Positions 37,572 to 47,335 are shown, numbered from the stretch's first letter. The stretch is 64,000 bases of DNA from Paracidovorax oryzae ATCC 19882 (GCF_000687165.1 NZ_KK366049.1:62001-126000); one strand, 5' to 3'. The notes: generated from the letters alone by a model not told the origin. Numbers and translations are program-made.

Positions 37572-38978
37572 TCAGGGGCGTGCGGCAGCACGCTGCTCGG
37601 CGGGCGGAATGCGCAGTTGCTGCCGGTACTTGGTCACGGTGCGGCGCGCGATGCGGATGCCCTGGCGCTCGAGCTGCCGTGCGATGTCCACGTCGGAAAG
37701 CGGCCGCTGGCCGTCGTCGGCCGCCAGGATCTCCTGCACGAGCCCGCGGATGGCGGTGGGCGAGCTGTCGCGCCCGGCGGGCGTGGTCATGGCGCGGGAG
37801 AAGAAGTACTTCAGCTCGAACAGGCCGAACGGCGTCTGCAGGTACTTGTTGTTCGTCACCCGCGATACGGTGGAGACATGCACGCCCACGTCTTGCGCGA
37901 TGTCCTTGAGCGCCAGCGGGCGCATGCCGATGGGGCCGTATTCCAGGAAGTGGGGCTGCCGGCGCAGGATCGCCCGGGCAACGTCCAGCACGGTGGAAAA
38001 GCGCTGCTGCACATGGCGAACGGTCCAGCGCGCCTCGGCCAGCTGCGCGGCCAGATCGCGGTGCGCGTTGCGCGCTCCGGTGTCTTCCGTGGCGGGTGTG
38101 GGGCCGTCGGGCGCATCGGCCGGCGACTGCAGCAGTTGCTGGTACTGGCGGTGGACGCGCACGCGCGGCATGACGGCATCGTTCAGCGACACGGTCCACT
38201 GGCCACGGGCCTTGTGCGCGATGACGTCGGGCACGATGTACTGCACGGGCTGGTGCCCATGGCGCCATCCCGGGTGGGGGTCCAGGTGCCGCAACCGCTC
38301 GAGTGCCTCCCGCACGGCATGCGCAGGCACGTCCAGCCGCGCCGCGAGTTGCCGCATGGCCTGCGGCCCGGACCCTTCCGCCGCCCTGGCCAGGACCGCA
38401 TCGCACAGCGCACGTTGCAGGGGGCATGCGATCGCAGGCAGCTGCAGGCGCAGGCACTCCTGCAGATCGCGCGCGCCCACGCCCGCGGGCTCCAGGGCCT
38501 GCACGGTGCGCAGCGCGGCGTCCAGTTCCCCGGCCGTGGCCTCGGGCTCCACGCCGTAATCCCTGCAGAGGGAATCGAGGGGCGCCAGGAGGTAGCCGTC
38601 TTCGGACAGCTCTTCGACCACCAGGCTGGCCAGGAGGAAGGCACGGTCGGGCAGGCGCAGCAGGCGCAACTGCGCGTGCAGGTGCTCCTGCAGCGTGGTG
38701 GTCGCCGGTTCCCGGTCCAGCATGGACAGGCCGTCGCCGTTGCCGGCCTGGGGCGACCGGGAGCTCGGGGCGGCTGTCCAGGCAGGTCCGTCTTCGGGGC
38801 CCGGGGCAGCAGGCACGGCCGACTCGTCTTCCTCCAGGAACGGGTTCTCGTCCACGGCGGCCATCACGCTCTGGATGAACTCCGCAGTCGGCATCTGCAG
38901 CAGTTGCACGGCCTTCTGCAGGCGGGGCGAAAGGTGCGGGGACTGGGTCTGTCGGGCTCCAAGAGCGAGTGTCGGCAT
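37572..38978 (-). CDS. rpoN: RNA polymerase sigma-54 factor (accessory RpoN)
   Basis: A 468-residue sigma-54 factor. Region I (PRLQKAVQLLQMPTAEFIQSV), an acidic region II, the core-binding part and HTH (QDVGVHVSTVSRVTNNKYLQTPFG), and the RpoN box ARRTVTKYR near the C-terminus are present, so it should recognise -24/-12 promoters. The usual neighbours lptB, hpf and ptsN are absent. Instead it is divergent from a hybrid histidine kinase and an NtrC-type activator. It is likely a second RpoN dedicated to local or niche-specific genes, as known for RpoN2 in some Ralstonia; the chromosomal main copy would lie elsewhere. Confidence 0.9.
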   Translation of the reverse strand: MPTLALGARQTQSPHLSPRLQKAVQLLQMPTAEFIQSVMAAVDENPFLEEDESAVPAAPGPEDGPAWTAAPSSRSPQAGNGDGLSMLDREPATTTLQEHLHAQLRLLRLPDRAFLLASLVVEELSEDGYLLAPLDSLCRDYGVEPEATAGELDAALRTVQALEPAGVGARDLQECLRLQLPAIACPLQRALCDAVLARAAEGSGPQAMRQLAARLDVPAHAVREALERLRHLDPHPGWRHGHQPVQYIVPDVIAHKARGQWTVSLNDAVMPRVRVHRQYQQLLQSPADAPDGPTPATEDTGARNAHRDLAAQLAEARWTVRHVQQRFSTVLDVARAILRRQPHFLEYGPIGMRPLALKDIAQDVGVHVSTVSRVTNNKYLQTPFGLFELKYFFSRAMTTPAGRDSSPTAIRGLVQEILAADDGQRPLSDVDIARQLERQGIRIARRTVTKYRQQLRIPPAEQRAAARP

Positions 38979-39231
38979 CGGACGAAGGGTTCCTCGGGCA
39001 GGCCAGCCAAACGTGGCCTTCGAACACTTCGTGCAAACACCATGCCGCCCTTGTCCGACAGTGTACGTATGGATACCTTTGCAACAATCCGACTGCCCGC
39101 CAGGAGAAGCTCTGTAACAGAGCGCAGTGAACGGGGAGTGCGGATTGCCATGCGGATCCGCAGGCGCGGCGAATGGGCCGTCCGGGCCCGGGATGCTGCT
39201 GCCGGACGGTATTAATTGCGGAAACTATTGC
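38979..39231. promoter_or_regulatory. Divergent control region between rpoN and the hybrid kinase
   Basis: A 253-nt region holding both promoters. On the plus side are a GCTCTG / CAGAGC hairpin with a 3-nt loop (39109-39123) and a GC-rich 8-bp inverted repeat CCGTCCGG / CCGGACGG (39178-39185, 39202-39209), 22 nt before the kinase start codon. The second could form a stem in the kinase leader. I see no -24/-12 sequence here. Confidence 0.45.
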
Positions 39232-42200
39232 ATGGCCCAACACACCGAATCATCGCTCCCGCCATCCGGCCCCGACGAAGACAAGGACGTCCGGGAGGCA
39301 CGGGGGGACTCCGGACGAACACAGGTGCTGCCCGGATGGTCCGAGCGTGCCTGGCCTTCGGCGTCGCTGCGAACCTACCTGGTGGCCATGATCCTGGCCG
39401 CGACGCTTCCCATTGCCCTGCTGCTGACGTACAAGGTCGCTGCGGAGCTCGTGCAGGCCCGCAGCCGCCTGCAGTCCGTGCTGGGCCACAGCGCTGCCGG
39501 GCTGGCACAGACCGTGGCGCTGGACACCGCGGCCACCGTCGATGCGCTGCTGGCGCTGGGGCGCACGGATGCGCTGCAGTCCGGCCAGGCCTCTGCGCTC
39601 GAGCGCTGGCTGCGCCAGCGGCCGCCGATCAAGCCCCAGTGGCACAGCGTGTTCCTCGCGGGTGCGGACGGGCGCCTCGTGTTCGACACCGCCCGGCCTG
39701 AGGGCGATCGTGCGCAGGACGCGACCATCGAAGCGCTGGCGCGCAGGGCGTCGTCGGAACGCCGCGCGGCGCTGTCGGAGGCCGTGGACATGGGCTCCGC
39801 CGGGGCCGAAGTGGCGCTGGCCGTGCCGGTGCGCCTTGCGGGCGTGGATGGCTATGTGCTCGGCGCCCGCATGGACGCGCAGGCCTGGCAGAGGCTGCTG
39901 TCCACGGCCACGCCGCCGGAAGGGGGCTTCATCGCGCTGGTGGACTCCCGCCAGAACGTGGTCGCCGCTGCAGGCCATCTGGCGCGCGGCCGGCAGCTCC
40001 TGCCGACGGGGGTGGAGCGTGTGCAGGCCCGCATGGGCGAGCACGGCATCGCCGAGCCCGCGGTGGCGACCTGGCGGCCGGTGGCGCATTACGGCTGGCA
40101 GGTGAGCGTGGGCGTGCCGGCGGCACCCATCGAGGCGGCCGAGCGCCGCACCGTGCTGTCCGCGATCGCCACCATGGGGGCCTGCCTGGTGCTGGGCGTG
40201 GCACTGGCCTTCCTGCTGGCGTGGCGCATCGCCCAGCCGCTGCAGATGCTGGCGCGGGCGCAGCGCCTGCCGCCTTCGCTGCGCATCCCCGTGCGGGAGA
40301 TCGCACTGCTGCGCGACGCGCTCTGGACGGCGCAGCGGCGCGATGCCACCACGCGGCAGCGGCTGCAGGCCAAGGCCGCGGAATTCGAGGCCCTGTTCGA
40401 GAACACACCCATCGGGCTGGCATTCGCCGATGGGGCGCATTGCGGCCATGTGGTGCTCAATCCCGTGATGCGGGGCCTGCTGGGCGTGGCGGACGAAGAG
40501 GACGGCCGGGAGACGCCGGCCCGGATCTTCCGCGGCGGAAAGGAACTCGCGCCTGAGGAGCAGCCCCTGATGCTGGCATGCCGCCTGGCGCAACCCGTCG
40601 GCCCCATGGAGCTGGAGATCCGCGTGCCGGGGCGGGCGCCCATGTCGGTCGTGGCCAGCGCCGTGCCGCTGCTCGACGAGCAGGGAAGGCCGCGGGGTGC
40701 CCTCAGCGCGGTGACGGACATCACCGAACTGCTGCAGGTGATGGCCCTCTGGCTGGCCGCGGACCGCAAGCGGCAGGAAAAGCAGAGCCTGATCGACCTG
40801 GCCTGCGAAGCGGGCTACGTGGGTTTTTTCGAATACCGCTTCCGGCCATCGGAACTGGTGTGGACGGCGGGCCAGGAGGGGCTGTTCGGGCGCGACCCGG
40901 CGGCTTTGGCGGCGGAAGGCGGGGGGCCGCCCGGGCTGAGGGCCTGGAGCGCGCTCGTGCATGCGGACGACTGTGCCCGGCTGCGCCGTTCGCTGGCGCG
41001 GTCGCTGCGCACGCGAAGCGCCCGGGCCCAGCTGGAATACCGCATCGCCGCCGCCCCCGACGACGCGCCCCGCTGGCTGTCCAGCCGGCTGCTGCTGCGC
41101 TACGGCGTCCACGGCCGCCCCGAGCAGGTCGTGGGCATCACGGTGGATGTCACCGAGCAGAAGAACGCGGAGCGGCGGCGCGCGCTGCAGTCCGAGCAGG
41201 AGCAGGCGGCGCGGCGGCAGGCCGAGGCCGCCAGCCGGGCCAAGGACGAGTTCCTGACCATGCTGAGCCATGAGTTGCGCAATCCGCTGGCGGCCATCGC
41301 GGCCGCATCCGACGTGCTCTCCACCGGTGCGGGCGGGCCGGAGACGACGAGCCAGGCCCTGGGCATCATCCAGCGCCAGACCCAGCACCTGGCGAGCATG
41401 ATGCGCGACCTGCTGGATGTCAGCCGCGTGCTGCGCGGCAGCGCCGTGCTCGCGCGCCGGCCCACCGACCTGGCCGAGCGGGTGCGGAGCGTGCGCGAGT
41501 CGCTGTCCGTCGGTGGCACGATGCGACGCCACACCTGGACGTTCGACCTGCAGCCGGCCTGGATCAACGGCGATGCCACGCGCATCGAGCAGGTGATCGT
41601 GAACCTGCTGCAGAACGCCATCAAGTACACGCCCGAGGGCCGCGGCATCGATGTGAGCGTGTCGTGCTCGGAGGACGAGGCCGTGCTGCGCGTGGCGGAC
41701 GGGGGCGACGGCATCGACGAGGAACTGCTGCCGCACATCTTCGACCTGTTCCGCCAGGGAGAGCGTATGCTGGACCGGCAGGACGGCGGCCTGGGCGTGG
41801 GCCTGACGCTGGTGCAGCACCTGGTGGAGCAGCACGGCGGCGTGATCGACGTCGCCACCTCGGAGGACGGGACGGTGTTCACGGTGCGCTGGCCACGGGT
41901 GGCGCCTGCCAGCGCCGCCGCGCCCGCGGATGCCATGGCGGCGCGCCCGCACGGTCCTTCGCGGCGCATCGTTCTGGTGGAGGACAATGCGGACATGCTG
42001 CGCTCCGTGAGCGCCTACCTGCGCGGCAGGGGGCACACGGTGCATGCGGCCGAGGACGGGCTCGACGGGCTGGTCCTGATCATCGCCGAACGGCCGGACG
42101 TGGCCATCGTCGATATCGGGCTGCCGGGCGTGGACGGGTACGAGATCGCGCTGCGCGCACGCGCGGCGGGGTATGCCGGGCGGATGGTGGCCGTGTCGGG

Positions 42201-42312
42201 CTACGGCCAGGCGCAGGACATTTCCAAGGCGCGGAAAGCTGGATTTGATGAGTACCTCATCAAACCGATCACGATGGAACAATTACAAAACGCAATGGAC
42301 CGCACGCCTTGA
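39232..42312 (+). CDS. Hybrid sensor histidine kinase with extracytoplasmic sensor, two PAS domains and receiver
   Basis: A 1026-residue inner-membrane kinase. Order: cytoplasmic N-terminus (1-45), TM1 (~47-66), periplasmic cache-like domain (~70-305), TM2 (~309-330), PAS 1 (~383-515), PAS 2 (~550-665), HisKA with phospho-acceptor H680 in SHELRNPL, HATPase with N-box NLLQNAIKYTP and G2 GLGVGLTLV, and a C-terminal receiver with D961 in VDIGLPG. It should autophosphorylate and either pass phosphate to its own receiver or to the NtrC-type regulator encoded 77 nt downstream. The signal is unknown. Start set at 39232; an in-frame ATG at 39193 is possible. Confidence 0.9.
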   Translation: MAQHTESSLPPSGPDEDKDVREARGDSGRTQVLPGWSERAWPSASLRTYLVAMILAATLPIALLLTYKVAAELVQARSRLQSVLGHSAAGLAQTVALDTAATVDALLALGRTDALQSGQASALERWLRQRPPIKPQWHSVFLAGADGRLVFDTARPEGDRAQDATIEALARRASSERRAALSEAVDMGSAGAEVALAVPVRLAGVDGYVLGARMDAQAWQRLLSTATPPEGGFIALVDSRQNVVAAAGHLARGRQLLPTGVERVQARMGEHGIAEPAVATWRPVAHYGWQVSVGVPAAPIEAAERRTVLSAIATMGACLVLGVALAFLLAWRIAQPLQMLARAQRLPPSLRIPVREIALLRDALWTAQRRDATTRQRLQAKAAEFEALFENTPIGLAFADGAHCGHVVLNPVMRGLLGVADEEDGRETPARIFRGGKELAPEEQPLMLACRLAQPVGPMELEIRVPGRAPMSVVASAVPLLDEQGRPRGALSAVTDITELLQVMALWLAADRKRQEKQSLIDLACEAGYVGFFEYRFRPSELVWTAGQEGLFGRDPAALAAEGGGPPGLRAWSALVHADDCARLRRSLARSLRTRSARAQLEYRIAAAPDDAPRWLSSRLLLRYGVHGRPEQVVGITVDVTEQKNAERRRALQSEQEQAARRQAEAASRAKDEFLTMLSHELRNPLAAIAAASDVLSTGAGGPETTSQALGIIQRQTQHLASMMRDLLDVSRVLRGSAVLARRPTDLAERVRSVRESLSVGGTMRRHTWTFDLQPAWINGDATRIEQVIVNLLQNAIKYTPEGRGIDVSVSCSEDEAVLRVADGGDGIDEELLPHIFDLFRQGERMLDRQDGGLGVGLTLVQHLVEQHGGVIDVATSEDGTVFTVRWPRVAPASAAAPADAMAARPHGPSRRIVLVEDNADMLRSVSAYLRGRGHTVHAAEDGLDGLVLIIAERPDVAIVDIGLPGVDGYEIALRARAAGYAGRMVAVSGYGQAQDISKARKAGFDEYLIKPITMEQLQNAMDRTP

Positions 42313-42389
42313 CGGGTGCAGAGTCCACATGCATCTGTATTGGCGCGGTGTGCGGACGGCTGCACCGCGGCAAGCATCCTGGAGGACTC

Positions 42390-43811
<1,422 letters not shown>

Positions 43812-43833
43812 GCGCGCAGGCCGGTCGGCCTCA

Positions 43834-43847
43834 GGCACGCCGTTTGC
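43834..43847 (+). promoter_or_regulatory. Sigma-54 (-24/-12) promoter P1
   Basis: GGCACG-CCGT-TTGC matches the core of the sigma-54 consensus TGGCACGNNNNTTGC, with exact GG/GC spacing. The implied start is A43858. It lies 22 nt after the stop of the activator gene and drives the small RNA candidate. Confidence 0.75.
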
Positions 43848-43857
43848 CCGCCCATTC

Positions 43858-43921
43858 ATGCCTGGCTGCCCCGCCAGGCGCGCCCCTCTTGAGCCCGCCG
43901 ACCAAGGCGGGCTCTTTTTTT
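43858..43921 (+). ncRNA. Candidate sigma-54-dependent small RNA, ~64 nt
   Basis: Between promoter P1 and the terminator at 43891-43921 no credible ORF exists. The implied RNA folds into hairpin 1 (GCCTGGC / GCCAGGC, 43860-43866 and 43873-43879, 6-nt loop), a single-stranded C/U-rich linker CGCCCCTCTT (43881-43890), and an intrinsic terminator (GAGCCCGCC / GGCGGGCTC, 43891-43899 and 43906-43914, T7). This is the standard layout of a trans-acting sRNA. The linker pairs with 8 of 10 bases of the ribosome binding site GAGAGGAGCG of the next gene (44031-44040). Alternatively the hairpin is just the terminator of the kinase-regulator operon. Seen: promoter core, hairpins; inferred: transcript and target. 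Confidence 0.6.
43891..43921 (+). terminator. Intrinsic terminator after the kinase/regulator operon and sRNA candidate
   Basis: A perfect 9-bp GC-rich stem GAGCCCGCC / GGCGGGCTC with a 6-nt loop followed by T7. It would end transcripts from both promoter P1 and the upstream operon. Confidence 0.92.
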
Positions 43922-43946
43922 GCGGGGTGCATGGCCAGTACCGCCG

Positions 43947-43960
43947 GGCACGCCGTTTGC
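43947..43960 (+). promoter_or_regulatory. Sigma-54 (-24/-12) promoter P2 upstream of the KGG stress gene
   Basis: The same 14-mer core GGCACG-CCGT-TTGC as P1, 113 nt further on, and again followed by CC. The implied start near 43971 leaves a ~74-nt leader before the KGG gene at 44045. Confidence 0.75.
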
Positions 43961-44044
43961 CCTGAGTCATTGCGTAGGCCCGGCCGCTGCGGCGCCGGAC
44001 TGCAATTTCCATCCATTTCCTATTTTTGTTGAGAGGAGCGGTAC

Positions 44045-44338
44045 ATGGCCAATGACCCAACGAACGAACGCGATACGGGCAAGCAAGCACAGGCGGAAGA
44101 GGCGCTGAAGCAGGGAGCCCGCCGTGCCGGTCCGGCCCGGCGGGGGTTCGCGGGCATGGACCCGGCCCGCCAGCGCGAGATCGCGTCCCTGGGGGGGCGC
44201 GCAGCCCACGCCAGCGGCAACGCCCACCAGTTCACGTCGGAAGAAGCCCGCGAGGCTGGCCGCAAGAGCCATCGCAAGTCCGCGGCTGCCAACGGGGCTG
44301 CCGCAGGTGGCGCCAGCGCTGGTGCCGCTTCGTCCTGA
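44045..44338 (+). CDS. KGG-repeat stress-induced hydrophilic protein (GsiB/YciG-like)
   Basis: A 97-residue, highly hydrophilic, Ala/Gly/Lys/Arg-rich protein. Residues ~33-75 hold two KGG-type motifs in the pattern RGFAGMDPARQREIASLGGRAAH and FTSEEAREAGRKS, as in Con-10/GsiB/YciG proteins, which are linked to desiccation, stress or motility states. There is no Cys, signal peptide or membrane helix; it is probably intrinsically disordered. Its ribosome binding site is GAGAGGAG. It is preceded by a sigma-54 promoter and followed by its own terminator, so it is a monocistronic unit. Confidence 0.85.
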   Translation: MANDPTNERDTGKQAQAEEALKQGARRAGPARRGFAGMDPARQREIASLGGRAAHASGNAHQFTSEEAREAGRKSHRKSAAANGAAAGGASAGAASS

Positions 44339-44394
44339 TCGGCGGGGCAGGTGTTGCTTCCTGCCGCACCGACACTCGCCGACGGAATGAAAGA

Positions 44395-44422
44395 AAGCCC
44401 GCCTCCTGGCGGGCTTTTTTTT
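44395..44422 (+). terminator. Intrinsic terminator of the KGG gene
   Basis: A 9-bp stem AAGCCCGCC / GGCGGGCTT with a 4-nt loop and T8. Confidence 0.92.
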
Positions 44423-44635
44423 CGTCGGTACCTCGCCAGGGGGGGCGGATTTCTTCGGGCGCAGGCGCCGGGGATTTCTTGCAGTAAAAACGCCTTTCCG
44501 GGGCCCGCGCCGCCGTGGGGGCGGGCGGGGGAGGGGGTGCCCGCCGTGCCGGCATGCGGAAAGGCGCGATTCAATTCGCGCCGGCTCATGCATTCCTGCA
44601 GCGTTCGGGCCACTGGGCCACTGCATCGCCGGAAA
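44423..44635. other. GC-rich intergenic region with nested inverted repeats
   Basis: No gene seen. Two inverted repeats are present: CGCCTTTCC / GGAAAGGCG (44491-44499, 44558-44566) enclosing a very G/C-rich core, and GGCGCGA / TCGCGCC (44563-44569, 44576-44582). The region could fold into a large stem, but I find no promoter or clear terminator to support an RNA gene. Confidence 0.4.
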
Positions 44636-45217
44636 TCAGTGTTGCCGCATCACCCCTTTCTGAGAACGGAGCACTGACTTGAGGTCTTCCATCACGGCAT
44701 CGACGCCGTGACCCATCTGCGCATGGACGATGGCGCCATCGACAGCCAGGGACAACGCGCTTCCCGCAAGTCCCGCGTCGCCAATGAACAGGTTCTCCAG
44801 GACGCAGGCCATCTCCTGCTTGTGGCGTCGAACGGTGGCCAGGATCTCCGGGTCGGACGAACCCAACTCGGCCGCTGCGTTGAGGAATGCACAACCCCGG
44901 AAGTCCGGCTGGCTGAACCAGTTTCCGAGGGTCGTGACAAGTGCATCCAATGCTGACGAGCCGGTAGCCGTGGCCTCCTTCAAGCTGTTTCTGAACCAAG
45001 CCATCCATTTTGCATGGCGGTAATCCAGGTACGCCCGGACCAGATCGTCCTTGCTCGCGTACTGCCGGTAGAAAGTCACTTTGCTGACCGAGGACCGCTC
45101 GATGATTTTGTCCACTCCAGTGGCTCGGATGCCTTCGCCGTAGAAGAGCGCATGGGCCGCCACCAGGATGCGTTCGCGGGGAGGGAGCGATTCCGGAACA
45201 CGTTCAGGGGTTGTCAT
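44636..45217 (-). CDS. TetR-family transcriptional regulator
   Basis: A 193-residue repressor. The N-terminal HTH ([47 protein letters not shown] in parts, residues ~13-60) is typical TetR; the ligand domain carries a [14 protein letters not shown] segment seen in regulators such as the AcuR/ YxaF-like groups. It is divergent from the DUF1348 gene, and two similar operator-like sequences lie in the 84-nt spacer. Autorepression and control of DUF1348 are likely. Confidence 0.92.
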   Translation of the reverse strand: MTTPERVPESLPPRERILVAAHALFYGEGIRATGVDKIIERSSVSKVTFYRQYASKDDLVRAYLDYRHAKWMAWFRNSLKEATATGSSALDALVTTLGNWFSQPDFRGCAFLNAAAELGSSDPEILATVRRHKQEMACVLENLFIGDAGLAGSALSLAVDGAIVHAQMGHGVDAVMEDLKSVLRSQKGVMRQH

Positions 45218-45225
45218 GCCTCCAT

Positions 45226-45283
45226 TGTAGACAGATCGTTCCACCTGCTTTACGATCGGCCATGTAGACAAGTCGTTCTACAT
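45226..45283. promoter_or_regulatory. Two operator-like sites for the TetR regulator
   Basis: Site 2 (45262-45283) is a near-perfect palindrome, ATGTAGAC-AAGTCG-TTCTACAT type. Site 1 (45226-45243) repeats its left half and core as TGTAGAC-AGATCGTTCCA. The sites are 36 bp apart and lie across both divergent promoters. Confidence 0.7.
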
Positions 45284-45301
45284 CATCTGAAAGGTCTCAT
45301 C

Positions 45302-45769
45302 ATGGAAACTCGCCCGCCCCTTCCTCCCTTCTCGCTGACAAGCGCAGTCCAGAAAGTCCGTCTGGCCGAAGATGGCTGGAACACGCGCGACGCGGCCAAG
45401 GTTGCACTGGCATACACGCTGGACACGCAATGGCGCAACCGGGCCGAGTTCGCCAATGGCCGGGCGGAGGCCCAGGCCTTCCTCGAGAGAAAGTGGAAGA
45501 AGGAGCTCGATTACCGGCTGATCAAAGAGCTCTGGCTGTACGGAGACACTCGCATCGCAGTCCGGTACGCCTACGAGTGGCACGATGACGCCGGCCACTG
45601 GTTCCGGTCCTATGGCAACGAAAACTGGGAATTCGCTGCCGACGGACTCATGCAGCGGCGTTTTGCCTGCATCAACGACATGCCGATCCAGGAGTCGGAG
45701 CGCAAGTTTCACTGGCCGCTGGGTCGCCGGCCCGATGACCATCCCGGACTGTCGGACCTTGGCCTGTGA
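45302..45769 (+). CDS. DUF1348 / NTF2-like (nuclear transport factor 2 family) protein
   Basis: A 155-residue cytoplasmic protein with the SnoaL/NTF2-like DUF1348 fold: [61 protein letters not shown] and [21 protein letters not shown] are characteristic. Family function is unknown; the fold forms a ligand-binding pocket. It is commonly paired with a TetR regulator that it sits divergent to, as here. Confidence 0.88.
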   Translation: METRPPLPPFSLTSAVQKVRLAEDGWNTRDAAKVALAYTLDTQWRNRAEFANGRAEAQAFLERKWKKELDYRLIKELWLYGDTRIAVRYAYEWHDDAGHWFRSYGNENWEFAADGLMQRRFACINDMPIQESERKFHWPLGRRPDDHPGLSDLGL

Positions 45770-45894
45770 ACGGGGCGCTGGCCTGCGGCCTGTGATGGAG
45801 GTGGCAGGCCAGCCGAGCCTGGTGCGCATGCAACCGGTGAGGCCCCTGTCGGCGCTGCCGGGCGCTCGCGAACCGAAAAAGGAAACAGGGAATG

Positions 45895-45931
45895 AAAAAA
45901 GCCGGGGCTACCTTTCGATAGCACCGGCTTT
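45895..45931 (-). terminator. Terminator downstream of tRNA-Lys
   Basis: On the minus strand a stem AAAGCCGGTGCTA / TAGCCCCGGCTTT (one mismatch) is followed by a T-run (plus-strand A6 at 45895-45900), 22 nt after the tRNA 3' end. Confidence 0.8.
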
Positions 45932-45952
45932 AGTAGCCTTGCGGCTTTGTGG

Positions 45953-46028
45953 TGGTGGGTCCTGAGTGACTCGAACACTCGACCTACGGATTAAGAGTCC
46001 GCTGCTCTACCAACTGAGCTAAGAACCC
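45953..46028 (-). tRNA. tRNA-Lys (anticodon CUU)
   Basis: A 76-nt cloverleaf with encoded CCA. Acceptor arms GGGTTCT / AGGACCC (one G-T pair) with discriminator A, D-arm GCTC-AGTTGGTAGA-GAGC, anticodon stem CGGAC... with loop CTCTTAA giving anticodon CTT, and T-loop TTCGAGT. Promoter and terminator are both visible, so it is an independent transcript. Confidence 0.95.
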
Positions 46029-46072
46029 ACAGTAACCTTTGAAACTGTGTCTGCTGCGCTGCAGAGCCTCGA

Positions 46073-46102
46073 ATTATGCACTACTTTTTGTGCGGCCTGC
46101 AA
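46073..46102 (-). promoter_or_regulatory. Promoter of tRNA-Lys
   Basis: On the minus strand TTGCAG (46097-46102) and CATAAT (46073-46078) are separated by 18 nt; start would be about 40 nt upstream of the mature tRNA 5' end. Confidence 0.55.
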
Positions 46103-46120
46103 GAAGCCGCACAAAAAAGT
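46083..46120. repeat. Long perfect inverted repeat between guaC and tRNA-Lys
   Basis: ACTTTTTGTGCGGC (46083-46096) is mirrored by GCCGCACAAAAAAGT (46106-46120), a 12-14 bp stem with a 9-nt loop just after the guaC stop codon. A-runs follow the stem on both strands, so it is not a classical terminator; it overlaps the tRNA promoter. Confidence 0.7.
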
Positions 46121-46130
46121 TTTCGGCACC

Positions 46131-47108
46131 TCACATCAGCAGGTGTTCGCCCGCGTTGTCGCCGCCCAGGATCACGTAGTTCACCTTGCGGATGTCCATG
46201 AGCTTGCGGCCGCCGGAGTAGCTGATGGAGCTCTGCACGTCCTGTTCCATCTCCACCAGGGTGTCCGCGAGGCGGCCCTTGATGGGCTCGAGGATGCGCT
46301 TGCCTTCCACGTGCTTGTACTCGCCCTTGTTGAAGTCGCTGGCGGAGCCGTAGTATTCCTTGAACTGCTCGCCATCCACTTCCACGGTCTTGCCGGGGGA
46401 TTCCTCGTGGCCCGCGAACAGCGAGCCGATCATGACCATGGTGGCGCCGAAGCGGATGCTCTTGGCGATGTCGCCGTGGCTGCGGATGCCGCCGTCGGCG
46501 ATGATCGGCTTGGTGGCCACGCGGGCGCACCACTTGAGCGCCGAGAGCTGCCAGCCGCCGGTGCCGAAGCCGGTCTTGAGCTTGGTGATGCACACCTTGC
46601 CCGGGCCCACGCCCACCTTGGTCGCGTCCGCGCCCCAGTTCTCCAGGTCGATGATCGCCTCGGGCGTGGCCACGTTGCCGGCGATGATGAAGGCCTGCGG
46701 CAGGTGCTGCTTGAGGTAGGCGATCATGGCCTTCACCGTGTCGGCATGGCCGTGGGCGATGTCGATGGTGATGTATTCGGGGCAGAGGCCTTCCGCCACG
46801 AGCCGGTCCACCGTGTCGTAGTCGGGCTGCTTCACGCCCAGCGAGATGGAGGCGAAGCAGCCGGCCGCGTGCATGTCGCGCACGAACTGCACGTTGTCGA
46901 GGTCGAAGCGGTGCATGACGTAGAAGTAGCCGTTGCTGGCGAGCCAGCGGCAGATCTTCTCGTCCACCACCGTCTTCATGTTCGCCGGCACCACCGGAAG
47001 GCGGAAGCTGCGCTGCCCGAGGGTGACGCTGGCGTCGCACTCGGATCGGCTCTCCACGCGGCATTTGCGCGGCAGCAGCAGGACGTTGTCGTAGTCGAAG
47101 ATTTCCAT
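46131..47108 (-). CDS. guaC: GMP reductase
   Basis: A 325-residue TIM-barrel enzyme converting GMP to IMP with NADPH. Seen: N-terminal [16 protein letters not shown], the catalytic-Cys loop [31 protein letters not shown] phosphate site and GYSGG-like [11 protein letters not shown]. Absence of a CBS domain and the length separate it from IMP dehydrogenase. It is of the short type found in Firmicutes and many betaproteobacteria (GuaC2). Upstream 227 nt include a hairpin of the preceding gene and the guaC leader; no purine riboswitch fold was recognised. Confidence 0.93.
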   Translation of the reverse strand: MEIFDYDNVLLLPRKCRVESRSECDASVTLGQRSFRLPVVPANMKTVVDEKICRWLASNGYFYVMHRFDLDNVQFVRDMHAAGCFASISLGVKQPDYDTVDRLVAEGLCPEYITIDIAHGHADTVKAMIAYLKQHLPQAFIIAGNVATPEAIIDLENWGADATKVGVGPGKVCITKLKTGFGTGGWQLSALKWCARVATKPIIADGGIRSHGDIAKSIRFGATMVMIGSLFAGHEESPGKTVEVDGEQFKEYYGSASDFNKGEYKHVEGKRILEPIKGRLADTLVEMEQDVQSSISYSGGRKLMDIRKVNYVILGGDNAGEHLLM

Positions 47109-47234
47109 GAGATTTCCAAGCTCCTGTGAAAGGTCGCGGAGGACCGTTTTCCCCCGCGATGGGGCGCTTGGCTTGGAGGCCGGTCGTGCGGGCGGGCCGT
47201 GAAGGCCTCTGCCGAACCCTGCTGTGCGCAGGCA

Positions 47235-47269
47235 CAAAAAAACCGGACGTCAAGAAACTTGGGCCCGGT
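47235..47269 (-). terminator. Weak terminator after the secreted CxxC protein gene
   Basis: On the minus strand a 5-bp stem ACCGG / CCGGT with a long loop is followed by T7 (plus-strand A-run 47236-47242). The T-run is good, the stem short. Confidence 0.4.
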
Positions 47270-47335
47270 GACTGATTCTACCCCTGCCGCCCGCAGGCCG
47301 GGCGCACCGGGCAGGTTGGCGGACGGGGCGCAGGG

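Noticed and set aside
43812-43921. A small ORF instead of an RNA between regulator and KGG gene
   Set aside because: The only ATG in range (43858) opens into the hairpin sequence with no preceding ribosome binding site.
47109-47335. Purine riboswitch in front of guaC
   Set aside because: No conserved purine-aptamer core or expression-platform helix could be recognised; only a hairpin with T-run belonging to the upstream gene.
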